A stretch of DNA of 64,000 bases from DASZVB01 sp036272055 (GCA_036272055.1 DATAZL010000045.1:62001-126000), one strand, 5' to 3'. Counted from the stretch's first letter, positions 45,367-53,674 are shown. The notes: generated by a model not told the origin, from the sequence alone. Translations and numbers: made by a program.

Positions 45367-45636
45367 ATGCGCGAAAAGATCGTCAGCCTCGTCCAAGCAA
45401 GAGACTTCCGCCTAATCGGCGACATCGGCGAAGGCCGCATCGCTGCCGAGCAGGTCGGCGCGTATTTCGAGGACTTGGCCGAGAGGACCGATTTCCAGCC
45501 CGTGGCGGAGGCGCTGCGCACGGCGGTGGCCGACCTTCAGCGCGCACACGAGTCGATTCGCAATGCAATGCGGCCATTCGCGCCGGACACCGCCGAGGCC
45601 AGCGAACGGCTTACCGAACGCTGGCGCGTGGGCTGA
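45367..45636 (+). CDS. Small helical protein of the element
   Basis: 89 residues, MREKIVSLVQARDFRLIGDI and then mostly helical (AEQVGAYFEDLAERTDF, AVADLQRAHESIRNAM). No recognised family and no ribosome binding site of note. It is the first gene inside attL and is followed by a hairpin terminator at 45656. Its outward position suggests an accessory (cargo) gene. Confidence 0.5.
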   Translation: MREKIVSLVQARDFRLIGDIGEGRIAAEQVGAYFEDLAERTDFQPVAEALRTAVADLQRAHESIRNAMRPFAPDTAEASERLTERWRVG

Positions 45637-45655
45637 CGCATCGACGCCCGACCAG

Positions 45656-45685
45656 CGCCCCGCCGGCCACGCGCCGTGCGGGGCG
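45656..45685 (+). terminator. Hairpin terminator-like structure
   Basis: Arms CGCCCCGC (45656-45663) and GCGGGGCG (45678-45685) can form an 8-bp GC stem with a 14-base loop, followed by a T-rich TTCTGCATTT. It lies 20 bases after the stop of the gene at 45367-45636. Confidence 0.45.
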
Positions 45686-45813
45686 TTCTGCATTTCGGGG
45701 AAGGTCGCGAGGGGTGACGCGTACCTGAATGCGGGGCAATCACGCCCCCGCAGCGAAGTGGGCCCCGCGGTGCTTGTAACACCCGGGACCCCGGACACCA
45801 CGAGGGTAAACTC

Positions 45814-45978
45814 ATGGCATCGAACGAAGTAGAGGCGATGCGCGCCTCGCAAAGCAAGCGCATCCTCGACCACCTGGAAAACTGGATTGCGGCGGCGCCT
45901 GGTCGGTCGCTGCGCATCGAGCAGCCGACGCCCGGCGAGTGGCTCGTGACGCTGGACGAGGCGCACCGGCCGCGGTGA
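45814..45978 (+). CDS. Small hypothetical protein
   Basis: 54 residues from ATG 45814, preceded by GAGGG at 8 bases. Sequence: MASNEVEAMRASQSKRILDH then LENWIAAAPGRSLRIEQPTP and GEWLVTLDEAHRPR. A helix followed by two or three strands. It is too short to assign, but the ribosome binding site and lack of low complexity support it. Confidence 0.45.
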   Translation: MASNEVEAMRASQSKRILDHLENWIAAAPGRSLRIEQPTPGEWLVTLDEAHRPR

Positions 45979-46038
45979 CAGCCTTCGCGACGCGGCGGCG
46001 CAGGTTGCTACGGTGATCGCGCTGGACGGCGGGGCGCT

Positions 46039-46254
46039 TTGAAGCCCACGAACTGGACGAACGCCGAAGTGACGTTGCCCCACGGCGCCGCGGTGCAAAT
46101 CGACGTCGAGCCGGACGGCCACCTTCGGGTCAATCTCGAGGTGCACCGCGACGACGTCACGCTCGTGCTTCTCGAGAACGCCCTCCGCGCCGCCGTCGTG
46201 GACGTTCAAGGCCTGCGCGCGGTGCTCGCCGCGGAAGCCTCGGTGCCGTCGTGA
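46039..46254 (+). CDS. Small hypothetical protein
   Basis: 71 residues from TTG 46039: LPHGAAVQIDVEPDGHLRVN then LEVHRDDVTLVLLENALRAA. A beta-rich half followed by a helix. Its TGA overlaps the GTG of the next gene (GTGA), implying coupling. No family is recognised. Confidence 0.45.
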   Translation: MKPTNWTNAEVTLPHGAAVQIDVEPDGHLRVNLEVHRDDVTLVLLENALRAAVVDVQGLRAVLAAEASVPS

Positions 46255-46472
46255 GACCCGCGCCACAGCTCAGCGCAGCTGGCGCTGGCGTTGTGCTGGA
46301 ACTGATCGCGACGGCGACTGAGAACGCCCCGGGTTGTGAGCTCGCGTGGCTTCGTGGCTTCGCGATGGCGCGGGTGCTGCCCGATCCGCCACCGCGCTCG
46401 GACCCGCGGAGCGACCCGCCGTCGAGCCCGATCGGAAAGGTCGAGCTCGTGAGCCGACCGACTTGGAAGTGA
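46251..46472 (+). CDS. Small hypothetical protein, coupled to previous gene
   Basis: 73 residues from GTG 46251, overlapping the previous stop. An amphipathic helical N-terminal part (LSAAGAGVVLELIATATENA) and a Pro/Arg-rich tail. It runs into the convergent minus-strand ORF at 46270-46560; the two cannot both be fully constrained. The tail may not be real. Confidence 0.35.
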   Translation: MRPAPQLSAAGAGVVLELIATATENAPGCELAWLRGFAMARVLPDPPPRSDPRSDPPSSPIGKVELVSRPTWK

Positions 46473-46560
46473 CGCACTGCGCGTGAACAAGCTTCGCGTA
46501 GGGGATGACGATCGCTCGGTCCCCTACGCGGAACGGGACGCCGCACGCCGCGCAGATCAT
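46270..46560 (-). CDS. Small zinc-ribbon-like protein
   Basis: The start MICAACGVPFRVGDRAIVIP then YAKLVHAQC has a CxxC and HxxC pair typical of small zinc ribbons. It overlaps the previous minus-strand gene by ATGA, as in an operon. The convincing part (about 29 residues) ends almost exactly where the convergent plus-strand gene ends; the rest is Arg/Ser/Pro-rich. The real C-terminus may be shorter or decayed. Confidence 0.4.
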   Translation of the reverse strand: MICAACGVPFRVGDRAIVIPYAKLVHAQCVTSKSVGSRARPFRSGSTAGRSAGPSAVADRAAPAPSRSHEATRAHNPGRSQSPSRSVPAQRQRQLR

Positions 46561-46847
46561 TCCGGCGTGTCACCCACGCCGGGGACGCCCCAGTTGCCCC
46601 GGATGTGGAAGCCGTCCGTGTTCAGCGCGAACAGTCTCCCGGGCGTGCAGGAGGTTATGCTGGCGAGATAAGTGCTCCCTGGCCGCGCGACGGCCAACGC
46701 CGAGACGCGAGCGCCGATGAAGGCTAGCGCCGCGAGCGCATCCGAATCGGTTGTACCGGTGTCCGTCAGCGGCAGTCCGTCATACGAGTGCGCCATCATG
46801 TTGAAGATCTCAACGGCGCCCCGGAAGGTCAGGATTGAATCGGCCAT
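46557..46847 (-). CDS. Element late-region protein of unknown function
   Basis: 96 residues from ATG 46847: MADSILTFRGAVEIFNMMAH, then a central FIGARVSALAVARPGSTYLA and a Gly-rich C-terminus (GFHIRGNWGVPGVGDTPE). No signal peptide or family. It is the penultimate gene of the late block, separated from the upstream gene by a strong hairpin at 46864-46898 and coupled to the downstream zinc-type ORF. Confidence 0.5.
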   Translation of the reverse strand: MADSILTFRGAVEIFNMMAHSYDGLPLTDTGTTDSDALAALAFIGARVSALAVARPGSTYLASITSCTPGRLFALNTDGFHIRGNWGVPGVGDTPE

Positions 46848-46863
46848 GGTGTCTTTAAAAGTT

Positions 46864-46898
46864 GCTCCCCGCCGGTGCGCCCAAGTACGGCGGGGAGC
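46864..46898. terminator. Strong intergenic hairpin
   Basis: Perfect 11-base arms (46864-46874 GCTCCCCGCCG; 46888-46898 CGGCGGGGAGC) around a 13-base loop. Reading plus, TTTT follows immediately; reading minus, AACTTTT follows. It lies between the gene ending at 46965 and the start of the next minus-strand gene at 46847, so it probably ends or attenuates the late transcript. Confidence 0.65.
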
Positions 46899-46964
46899 TT
46901 TTCAACGGGGCCCCCAGATGGGGCCCACAAGTCAGCAGGCCTTGGGGCGCGACCCCGGTGAATC

Positions 46965-47597
46965 TTAGAGCCCCGATTCCAGCGCCATCGCGAATCGGTG
47001 CGTGAATGCAGAGGCGATCGCCGTCTCGGTCGACGCCGTCGTTTCGTACGCGATCGACACGCGAATGCGATCGCGAATCGCCGTTAGCCCGACACCGCTC
47101 GCACTGCCCTCGATGGCACGTCGGATGTCAGCGCCATCAGCCAGGGCGAAGGCGATCGCTTCTTCCGGACGAGCGTTCGCCACGAGCGATCGGATTCTGT
47201 CGCTGTTCGCTTTTGCGTGCGCGAAGGTGTTCGAAGCCGGGAGCGTGGGATACGCGAGCGCGGCGACGGCCGAGGCCAGGGCCGCGCTGTAGTCGCCGGC
47301 AACGGCCTCCGTCGCAAGCAGTGACACGGCCGTGCTCCCGCTGAAGTCCGCTTTGATCGCGTTGTATCCGGCGATCGCGTTGTTGATCGCCGTCTGAAGG
47401 CTGGCGAGCCACGTCGACGCGGCGACGCTGGCGACGGTCCGGTCCAGCGTACGGCGCGCGATCGCGTCGTTCACGTCGGCCAAGACGGCGTTGAGACGAT
47501 CCAGGCCGGGCAATGTGCCGGCGTGGATGCCATCGGTCTGCGAGACGCCGTAGGGCGACATCGCGAAGAGCAGTGCCTTTTGAACTTTGGTAGGCAT
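46965..47597 (-). CDS. Late-region protein of unknown function
   Basis: 210 residues from ATG 47597, six bases after the stop of the upstream gene. The composition is Ala-rich, with few Lys and no Cys, and it contains repeated strand-helix units (DGIHAGTLPGLDRLNAVLAD, LFAMSPYGVSQT). Such Ala/Ser/Thr-rich proteins occur among virion components, but no family is recognised. Position downstream of terminase is compatible with a structural role. Confidence 0.5.
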   Translation of the reverse strand: MPTKVQKALLFAMSPYGVSQTDGIHAGTLPGLDRLNAVLADVNDAIARRTLDRTVASVAASTWLASLQTAINNAIAGYNAIKADFSGSTAVSLLATEAVAGDYSAALASAVAALAYPTLPASNTFAHAKANSDRIRSLVANARPEEAIAFALADGADIRRAIEGSASGVGLTAIRDRIRVSIAYETTASTETAIASAFTHRFAMALESGL

Positions 47598-47603
47598 GAT
47601 CTG

Positions 47604-48350
47604 TTACTCCGCCGCGACGGCCGCAGACGCGGGCTCGCATGTCTCTTCGTACCGGCGCCAACGCGCCTGGAATTCGGGCGCGCCGGTTTCCCAGCACACC
47701 CACAGCCGCGCTTCGAGTTCGGCATCTACGATTGCCTGTGCCGCACCGGCGCCGCGCGCACGGTCGACGGCGCCGCCCTGATGCAACGCGGCTTCCTGCG
47801 CGCGCATGGGCGAGCGCTTCGAGTTCGCGATCTGCGCCAGGTGCTCGGTGTCGCCTCGCGCGCGAGAGAAGAGCGCCGCGGACGGTAGCGCCGTGGAGTC
47901 CCACGCCAGCGCGGCGCACAGCGCGCCGACGTCGCGATCGAAGGCGTGCAGCGTCGCCACCGCGACGTCGTAATCGACGCGAGCATTCGCGACCGCGTCG
48001 CGATCGACCGGCGCATTTTCGAGGGCCATGCGCGCGAGCGTCGTGGCGTTCTTCGAGTTGAAGAGCCGCTCCGTGAGCGCTTTCGCGACGGGGCCATTGA
48101 AGTCGCCGAACGATGCTGCGGCTTCGCGGCCCTTCGTCCAGCGGTCATGAAGCCTCTGCAAGTAGTCGCGCGCATTGTCAGCGCGTTCGCCAGTGCGCTT
48201 GCCGAGCGATGCGAGCGCGGACTCGAGAAGCGCTATCGCGGCGTCGACTTCGTGCCCGCGGGAATCCCACCATTTCACAGCTTCGGCGAGCGTGTCGTTG
48301 TTCCGCAAGATGCTCAGCGCATCGCTGCGATTGATCAGTAGGTAAGCCAT
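47604..48350 (-). CDS. Late-region helical protein of unknown function
   Basis: 248 residues from ATG 48350 (MAYLLINRSDALSILRNNDT). Almost wholly alpha-helical with charged segments (RADNARDYLQRLHDRWTKGR). Frames upstream of 48350 overlap the previous gene and are rejected. No recognised family; could be a scaffold- or adaptor-like protein by position, but this is inference. Confidence 0.5.
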   Translation of the reverse strand: MAYLLINRSDALSILRNNDTLAEAVKWWDSRGHEVDAAIALLESALASLGKRTGERADNARDYLQRLHDRWTKGREAAASFGDFNGPVAKALTERLFNSKNATTLARMALENAPVDRDAVANARVDYDVAVATLHAFDRDVGALCAALAWDSTALPSAALFSRARGDTEHLAQIANSKRSPMRAQEAALHQGGAVDRARGAGAAQAIVDAELEARLWVCWETGAPEFQARWRRYEETCEPASAAVAAE

Positions 48351-48354
48351 CGGC

Positions 48355-48858
48355 TCAGTTCCTCCGGTGGACGGCGTTCGCCAGCGCCTCGGTGTACTCG
48401 TCCTCGGTGAAGCCGCGCTGACGTGCTCGACGTCGCTGCTCGGCGCTGAGCGTCTTCTTTGCCTGCGTGGGCGGCGCGGGCGGAGCTCCGTCGGCCACGT
48501 CGGCGGTTGGATCGGCAGGACCCGGGTCCGGTCCGGCATCGAGTCCGGCGGCCTGACAAGCGGCCTGGACAGCTGCAAGGATTTCGGACGAAGTTGCATC
48601 CGCATCGACGCCGAGCGCTTTGCGAATCGCGTCCACTGCTTTGATTGGATCGGTTGCTCCGGGCATTAGACCGGCGAGCGAAACCAAGATCATATCTCGG
48701 ACGAAACCCGACACAGTCTGACCGGTCTTCGCGAGTTCCTCGTGCATGACACGTAGCTGCCACGCGGGAATTTTCGCAGTGACGGTGCGCGCATTGGCAC
48801 GGCTAAGCGATACGGACTCGCGCTGAGTCGTGAGCAAAAACAGATCATGAAGGGCCAT
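48355..48858 (-). CDS. Late-region protein with RHH-like N-terminus
   Basis: 167 residues. The N-terminal part NARTVTAKIPAWQLRVMHEE then LAKTGQTVSGFVRDMILVSL resembles a ribbon-helix-helix DNA-binding unit. The middle AIRKALGVDADATSSEILAA recalls a short segment in phage protease or scaffold proteins, and the tail is Pro/Ala-rich then basic. It starts 106 bases after the stop of the coupled terminase operon; that gap (48859-48964) may hold a second promoter. Function uncertain. Confidence 0.5.
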   Translation of the reverse strand: MALHDLFLLTTQRESVSLSRANARTVTAKIPAWQLRVMHEELAKTGQTVSGFVRDMILVSLAGLMPGATDPIKAVDAIRKALGVDADATSSEILAAVQAACQAAGLDAGPDPGPADPTADVADGAPPAPPTQAKKTLSAEQRRRARQRGFTEDEYTEALANAVHRRN

Positions 48859-48964
48859 GGGCTTCTTTCGGGTGGGCGGGGTCTACCGCGGGTCTACTTG
48901 ATGGTCCCACGGAATCGTCAACAGTCAACCCGAATGCGCAATAGTTAACAGAAAGTGCTAAGCA

Positions 48965-49339
48965 TCACGAGCGACGGATATCGCCGTCGAAGGTCTGAGC
49001 CGCCGGCACGATCGCGCGAAATGTACCTCGCTCGACTTGGTGCCGGCGGTTCCCTTTTGCGCGGGCATGTCGCGCGGCCGCAGCGTTCCAAATGCGCGTT
49101 TCGTCGTCGCGCAGGCGCGCGCGCATCTCGTCGATCTCATCGCGATCGCGAGACGAGATCGGCTTCGCCGTCGGGTCGATCTGGAGCGGCGTCGCAGGCC
49201 GCTTCGCCCTCACAGGCAGCTTCGCTGCCCAGGGCGGAAACTCTACGCCAGCTTGCCTGCAGATCCTTCGCGCTCGGTGCAGGGAATATTTATCGCCGCG
49301 TGCTTCGAGGAGCGCGAGCCGTGCTTCGAGCGGCGTCAA
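48965..49339 (-). CDS. Small basic protein of the terminase operon
   Basis: 124 residues from TTG 49339, overlapping the previous stop (TTGA). Arg/Ala-rich (MTPLEARLALLEARGDKYSL, RDEIDEMRARLRDDETRIWN) with a helical coiled appearance. No recognised family. Co-translated with the terminase genes, which suggests a packaging or head-completion related job. Confidence 0.45.
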   Translation of the reverse strand: MTPLEARLALLEARGDKYSLHRARRICRQAGVEFPPWAAKLPVRAKRPATPLQIDPTAKPISSRDRDEIDEMRARLRDDETRIWNAAAARHARAKGNRRHQVERGTFRAIVPAAQTFDGDIRRS

Positions 49340-49599
49340 AATACCCTTCTTCCGTCGCTGTCGCCGCCAAAGCCTACTTCTGACGTTGCAGCGGCGTGAC
49401 GAAGTCGGCGCTGGATCTCTTCGCTCACTTTGATCAGCGCGTCGGCGCTGGCGTTTGCATTGCCCCGCGGCGGGATCGGCGCGGGCGCCGGTGACGCCGT
49501 CTCGGGCGCCTTTGGTGCTTCGACGTGTACGGCTTCGAGCTCGGCGACGTCGACGCCTTCGAGCTCTGCGATCTTCTGTCTGTCAATGCTTGTGGTCAC
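49336..49599 (-). CDS. Small acidic protein of the terminase operon
   Basis: 87 residues from GTG 49599, overlapping the terminase stop (GTGA) and the next start. N-terminal acidic helix (DRQKIAELEGVDVAELEAVH), Pro/Ala linker, then a helical C-terminal part (ADALIKVSEEIQRRLR). Not recognised. Confidence 0.45.
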   Translation of the reverse strand: MTTSIDRQKIAELEGVDVAELEAVHVEAPKAPETASPAPAPIPPRGNANASADALIKVSEEIQRRLRHAAATSEVGFGGDSDGRRVF

Positions 49600-50960
49600 T
49601 GGGCATATCCTTCCGTCAGATTGTGAATGGCGTGGCCGAGCGCGTCGATCCGGTTCGGAGACCGACCGCCCGGCGAAAAGTCGACGAGCTCTTTCTCGAG
49701 GTACGCAAGCGAGCCGACGTGATGCACGCGGCCCTGGTCGTACAGCACGCTTAACGGATCTGCGCGCGACAGCTTGTCACCGAGTGCGTTGATCTCCTGC
49801 ACGCGCGGTCGCTTCGCACTCGGCCAATACGCGAGCACGGAGCTCAGCGCGTGACGGCCGAGATTGTTCGTCTCGAGTACCAGCACGTCGGCGCGATGCG
49901 CTGCCCAGAGATCGTGAATCGTGCGCACCCACTGCTGCGGATCGGATCGCTGCGTCCCGTCCGCGAGCACGTACAGGTGACGATCGTAGCCGAGGCCGAC
50001 GACGACGACGCCGCACTCGTCCGCGTCGGCGTGGCCCGACTTGCTCGGGTCGATACCGATCGCGACCGTGCGCAGCGCAGGTGCCTTGACCACGCGGTGC
50101 TGCTCGATCAGCGACTGCCTGAACACCGAGCCCGGCGCGTCGCTGAGTAGCTCGCCTTCGAGCTCTTGTGCGGCCAGGCGGCTGTCTTTGAAACGCCGCT
50201 TCATGCGCGCGACGGCCGCCGGTGAGAGCGCGCTGTTCTCCGTCGTGCTTCCGCGGCGGACGATCGTGCCGGGGTCGACTACGATCTCCCGAAGCCAATC
50301 AGCGTTCGCCTTCGGCGTCGTCGTGATCAGCAAGCGCGGGTTCGCGCCATCACGCAACGCGAGCGCGATGTTGTCGAGCAGCTCGCGGACGTGCGCGATC
50401 TTGATCGGCTCGTCGACCCACACGAGGTCTAGCCCGGCGCCGCGGAGTTCGCGATCTTCGCCGGAGCACAGGTAGATCGTCGCGCGCTCGCCGATACGGA
50501 TCTCTTTCTTCGCATCGAACAGCGTCGTCTCGGCGCGCTCCCACGGCGCGAGCACATCCAGGAAGCCCGAGCCCTGCCCGCGTCGGCGGCCGCCGACGCA
50601 ATATCTAAGCGTCTCGCGCTCGGTCGGGCCGACGATTGCGACGCTGCGCGCACGGCCCTCGAAGATCTCTTGCCGCACGAACTCGGCGGCTAGGCGCGTC
50701 TTGCCGAAGCCGCGCCCGGCGCACACGAGCGCGGTCTCCCACGGCGTGCTCGGCAAGATCTGCTTCGGACGCGCGTGCAGTGCCCAGCAGTGCAGGAGTC
50801 GCATCGCATCGACCGGCGAGAGACCACGGAGAAATTCTCGGCCAGCTTCCGACCGTGCAAGGCGCTCGAGCCGCGATGGCCCGCCGAGCCTCGCTGACAC
50901 GGCAGCGGCGAGCGCCATGCGTTCGTCAGCTAGGACGCGGACCTCGGCACTCACGGACAT
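49596..50960 (-). CDS. terL: Phage terminase large subunit
   Basis: 454 residues. ATPase part: Walker A GRGFGKT (82-88), Walker B LDLVWVDEP (Asp183-Glu184), coupling motif ITTTP (212-216). Nuclease part: IGIDPS (Asp304) begins the RNase-H-like domain; later acidic sites are in VLVLETNN and RIDALGHA. This motor cuts and pumps DNA into a capsid. It overlaps the small-subunit gene by ten bases upstream and the next gene by GTGA downstream. The length and all motifs are complete, so it looks functional. No portal gene is adjacent, which is unusual. Confidence 0.9.
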   Translation of the reverse strand: MSVSAEVRVLADERMALAAAVSARLGGPSRLERLARSEAGREFLRGLSPVDAMRLLHCWALHARPKQILPSTPWETALVCAGRGFGKTRLAAEFVRQEIFEGRARSVAIVGPTERETLRYCVGGRRRGQGSGFLDVLAPWERAETTLFDAKKEIRIGERATIYLCSGEDRELRGAGLDLVWVDEPIKIAHVRELLDNIALALRDGANPRLLITTTPKANADWLREIVVDPGTIVRRGSTTENSALSPAAVARMKRRFKDSRLAAQELEGELLSDAPGSVFRQSLIEQHRVVKAPALRTVAIGIDPSKSGHADADECGVVVVGLGYDRHLYVLADGTQRSDPQQWVRTIHDLWAAHRADVLVLETNNLGRHALSSVLAYWPSAKRPRVQEINALGDKLSRADPLSVLYDQGRVHHVGSLAYLEKELVDFSPGGRSPNRIDALGHAIHNLTEGYAQ

Positions 50961-51475
50961 CGCGCAAGTGCCTCGTCGACCATGGCGAGCAGCCGGCGCT
51001 TTGCATCGACGTTCGCCGGATCGTTTTCCGGGTCCGGCGGCGCCGGGGGGATTATTTGCGCGAGCTCGCGCAGCGCTTCGCGGTACTGCCGGTTAATCGT
51101 CGCGAACGTGCGCGCCGCCGCGGGGCCGAGCTCGCCTTGTGACAACCAGAATTCTCGAAGGGCGCGGAGTTTCCGCGCGTCTCGTTCGAGCTCAGCGATC
51201 GGGTCGATCGGCCCCGACAGCTCGGGCTCGGGCGCGGGCGGCCGCATATGCGCAGGCAGCGGCCGGGCGTCGGCGTAGCCGGGCCAGCGCGGCGGCGATG
51301 CCGTCGTCTTGCCGAGCGTCGCCAGGTGCCTGCGGACGGTGCGCCCGCTGACGGCGAAGCCCGCTTTTCGAAGCTCGTCCGTGAGCCGGTTCGGGTTCGC
51401 GGCGGTCGAGGCCTGGATTGCCCGGGCGAGGTCCGGCGTGAGAGTCGATGGGCGAGGCACCCTGTATAGTGCCAC
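50951..51475 (-). CDS. Putative terminase small subunit
   Basis: 174 residues from GTG 51475. The N-terminal part (LARAIQASTAANPNRLTDEL, then FAVSGRTVRRHLATLGKTTA) is a helix-turn-helix suited to recognise packaging DNA; after a Pro-rich linker the C-terminal half is helical (LERDARKLRALREFWLSQGE). Position immediately upstream of the large subunit, with a 10-base overlap, fits TerS. The start codon lies inside a perfect palindrome (51467-51487). Confidence 0.65.
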   Translation of the reverse strand: MALYRVPRPSTLTPDLARAIQASTAANPNRLTDELRKAGFAVSGRTVRRHLATLGKTTASPPRWPGYADARPLPAHMRPPAPEPELSGPIDPIAELERDARKLRALREFWLSQGELGPAAARTFATINRQYREALRELAQIIPPAPPDPENDPANVDAKRRLLAMVDEALARCP

Positions 51476-51487
51476 GGCATGGCACTA
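51467..51487. promoter_or_regulatory. Palindrome at terminase operon start
   Basis: Perfect 8-base arms TAGTGCCA and TGGCACTA separated by CGGCA. A further half-site TAGTGC follows at about 51496. It covers the GTG start of the small-subunit gene. It could be an operator for the late operon or a binding site of the small subunit itself. Confidence 0.45.
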
Positions 51488-51891
51488 CATGCCAGGTAGT
51501 GCGCATTACGAATAAGAGCATGATCTGTGCGGTGCCGTGCCAATTCGCAGGGTTGTGTCCACGAAAAACGTGCCCGCGTGGCCAAAATCGGTTTCCAAGG
51601 CGCTCTCTTTTGGCCCGCGAGGACGATCCGTATACCGGTCGAACGACAAGGCCGAATTACGCCCGCGCCGAGCAGCGCCATTGCCAGGCCTTGCCGTCTG
51701 CGCGCCTCGCTGCGGCCCGATCACTGCGACCGGCGCCCTGGGCAGGCTCGGCACGACGACACCGCTGTGAGGGCCAGCGCCGGACGCCGCCCTGGTCGTG
51801 CTGCACGGCGTGGCCAGGAAGGTCGGCCTCTGATCTGGCCCACTTCATTGGCAGCGGTTGATCCGCCCCTATTAGCCTTAAGCATATAGGG
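51488..51891. other. Non-coding stretch of the element
   Basis: About 400 bases between the late operon start and the repeat array. Several short open frames exist on both strands but none has a ribosome binding site or protein-like composition. It is likely to hold the late promoter. Confidence 0.4.
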
Positions 51892-52064
51892 CGGGAACCA
51901 AGCCGGCGGAACCAGATATAAGTATGTGCTTTCATGCACTTAAGTTGGTTCCCGAGATGGCTCGAAATTCGACTTTTCGCGATCGCCGGGAACCGACGTT
52001 TTCGGTAACGTTTCTCGACACCTAAACGGTTCCCGACGATCACGCGGTTCCCGTGCGCGGAACC
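51892..52064. repeat. Iteron-like array of GGGAACC motifs
   Basis: Seven copies of (C)GGGAACC or CGGAACC in both orientations: 51892, 51907, 51947 (reverse), 51987, 52028 (reverse), 52046 (reverse), 52058. The central ones are spaced 40-41 bases apart, about four helical turns. The last two form a perfect inverted repeat. The stretch is AT-richer than its surroundings (for example 51870-51890 and 51914-51946). It lies at the 3' end of the RepA-like ATPase gene. A replication origin or regulator-binding array is likely. Confidence 0.6.
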
Positions 52065-53674
52065 GGCGTGAGCTGTACGCGCTCTCCGGCCTCGGCAATG
52101 TCGCCGGCTTCGACGCGCTCCCGGATCTCGCGCAGTGCGTCTGCCTTCCGACCGCCGACACGCGCTGCGAGCTCCGACCGCGTCAATGGCCCCCCGAGTA
52201 GCGCGGCCCGCATCTTAAGCCAGACCTCACTTTCAAGTGGGCCCACTCGCTGACCGTCGGCGTCGAGCCGTAGCTCGACCTTGCCGCCCTTCCGGCCGTA
52301 GCGGCTCTTTAGGACTTCTACGGTCATCGTCTCTCCGTCATCGGCCAGGCTGGCATTCAAGAGTAGCGTGGCCGAGTTCTCGACCACTGCGCCGCCGTAC
52401 GACGCCGCAGCGGAACGCCGTTTGTCGGAACCACGTGTTACGGCCGACGTCGCCCACACCGTCACGTCGTGTGTTTCGACGACCTTCAAGACCTCGCGGA
52501 CAGCGCGCACCGGATCGGCGTCAGCGCCGGCCCGTGTCGAAATCTTCTGAAGGGGATCGAGCAACAGCACTTCGAATCCGCCGTAATTGTAAGCGTCTTC
52601 CAACGTGAGCTCGCGCCCGTCGACGATCAGAAGCTTCCCGTCTGCCAAGACGCCGTCGTTACCCTTCGCCAACGCCTCGTCGCGCGACATGCCCTGCCGC
52701 TGATACCACCGCGCAGCGAACGACTCCGCTGTCTCGTCTCCGCTGGCAATTATCACAGCGCGCTTCCCTTGCGCGACGTAGCCGGCTGCGACCTCAACCA
52801 GCAGGGTCGACTTGCCGGAGCCTTCAAGGCCTTGGATGATGCACCGAGCGCCGCGGAGCGGGACGCCGCCGTTCTTCAGAGCTTCGCTTGAGTTCAGCGC
52901 GGTAATTCCTATAGGCACAAATTGATTCTGAGGAGCGCCCTTCGGCTTTCGACTCGTAACGAAGCCGGCGAGGTCGGAGTGCATCTCTACCGTCGACGGC
53001 TTGATCCAGTGGCGGCGGTATGAGCCGACGCTCTCATTCTCGAGTGCGAACCATCGCGGAGATGATTCTTTGCTGTCCCACGAATCAGTTACCTTATAGG
53101 TGACATCAAGCAGGCAGAGCTCCGGGGTCCAGCGCACTACGATCACGGGCTTGCCCGGTTTCAGGCAGACCAGCACCGAAGTATTCCAACCTACTGGCAG
53201 CACACTACGGGCGTACGATACCGCAAACGCATGCCAGTCTCCACCCGGGAATATTGTGTGTCTGTCTTCGATTATTTGTGTGTGCGATCCGATATCAGGG
53301 CCGACGTCTGTACAGTCGGGACATTCCGCGCGAAATCTGTACCCTGTTCCGCACTGTGCGCATTTCTTGGGTTTGATGAAGTTTGCGCGCAGCGATGCCA
53401 AGTCGTCAGCCGAGAGCGCCGGACGACCTTCGCACCATGTTCGTCTATTCACGTTCCAGGCACTGACGTCGCCGTCGTCGTTTTCGTCGTCGTCGTAGCT
53501 TTCCAAAACGAAGGGAAGCCAACCGTCATCTACGGCAGAGAACACGGCACAGTTCTCAGCCTCGTCAAAGAACCGATCGAGCGTAATTAGAGACGAGACA
53601 CTCACCTCCCTATGCCAAACGTCGTACCAGGATCTGAGCTTGTCGTATGCCTGCGAATCGCGTATGCTTGCCAT
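52040..53674 (-). CDS. RepA/DnaB-like replicative ATPase with zinc finger and wHTH
   Basis: 544 residues from ATG 53674 behind AGGAGAG. The N-terminal part (1-125) has a Cys4 zinc site (C105-x2-C108, C118-x2-C121) as in primase-helicase proteins. A central RecA-like ATPase follows: P-loop GLEGSGKST (282-290), Walker B-like FEVLLLDPL (about 358-366), and a TSAVTRGSDKRRSAAASYGG segment as in RepA/KaiC-like helicases. The C-terminal 60 residues form a winged helix (LTRSELAARVGGRKADALRE). Such proteins start replication of small elements at iteron origins. It ends in the GGGAACC array and is the last gene of the early operon. Confidence 0.75.
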   Translation of the reverse strand: MASIRDSQAYDKLRSWYDVWHREVSVSSLITLDRFFDEAENCAVFSAVDDGWLPFVLESYDDDENDDGDVSAWNVNRRTWCEGRPALSADDLASLRANFIKPKKCAQCGTGYRFRAECPDCTDVGPDIGSHTQIIEDRHTIFPGGDWHAFAVSYARSVLPVGWNTSVLVCLKPGKPVIVVRWTPELCLLDVTYKVTDSWDSKESSPRWFALENESVGSYRRHWIKPSTVEMHSDLAGFVTSRKPKGAPQNQFVPIGITALNSSEALKNGGVPLRGARCIIQGLEGSGKSTLLVEVAAGYVAQGKRAVIIASGDETAESFAARWYQRQGMSRDEALAKGNDGVLADGKLLIVDGRELTLEDAYNYGGFEVLLLDPLQKISTRAGADADPVRAVREVLKVVETHDVTVWATSAVTRGSDKRRSAAASYGGAVVENSATLLLNASLADDGETMTVEVLKSRYGRKGGKVELRLDADGQRVGPLESEVWLKMRAALLGGPLTRSELAARVGGRKADALREIRERVEAGDIAEAGERVQLTPVPRTGTA

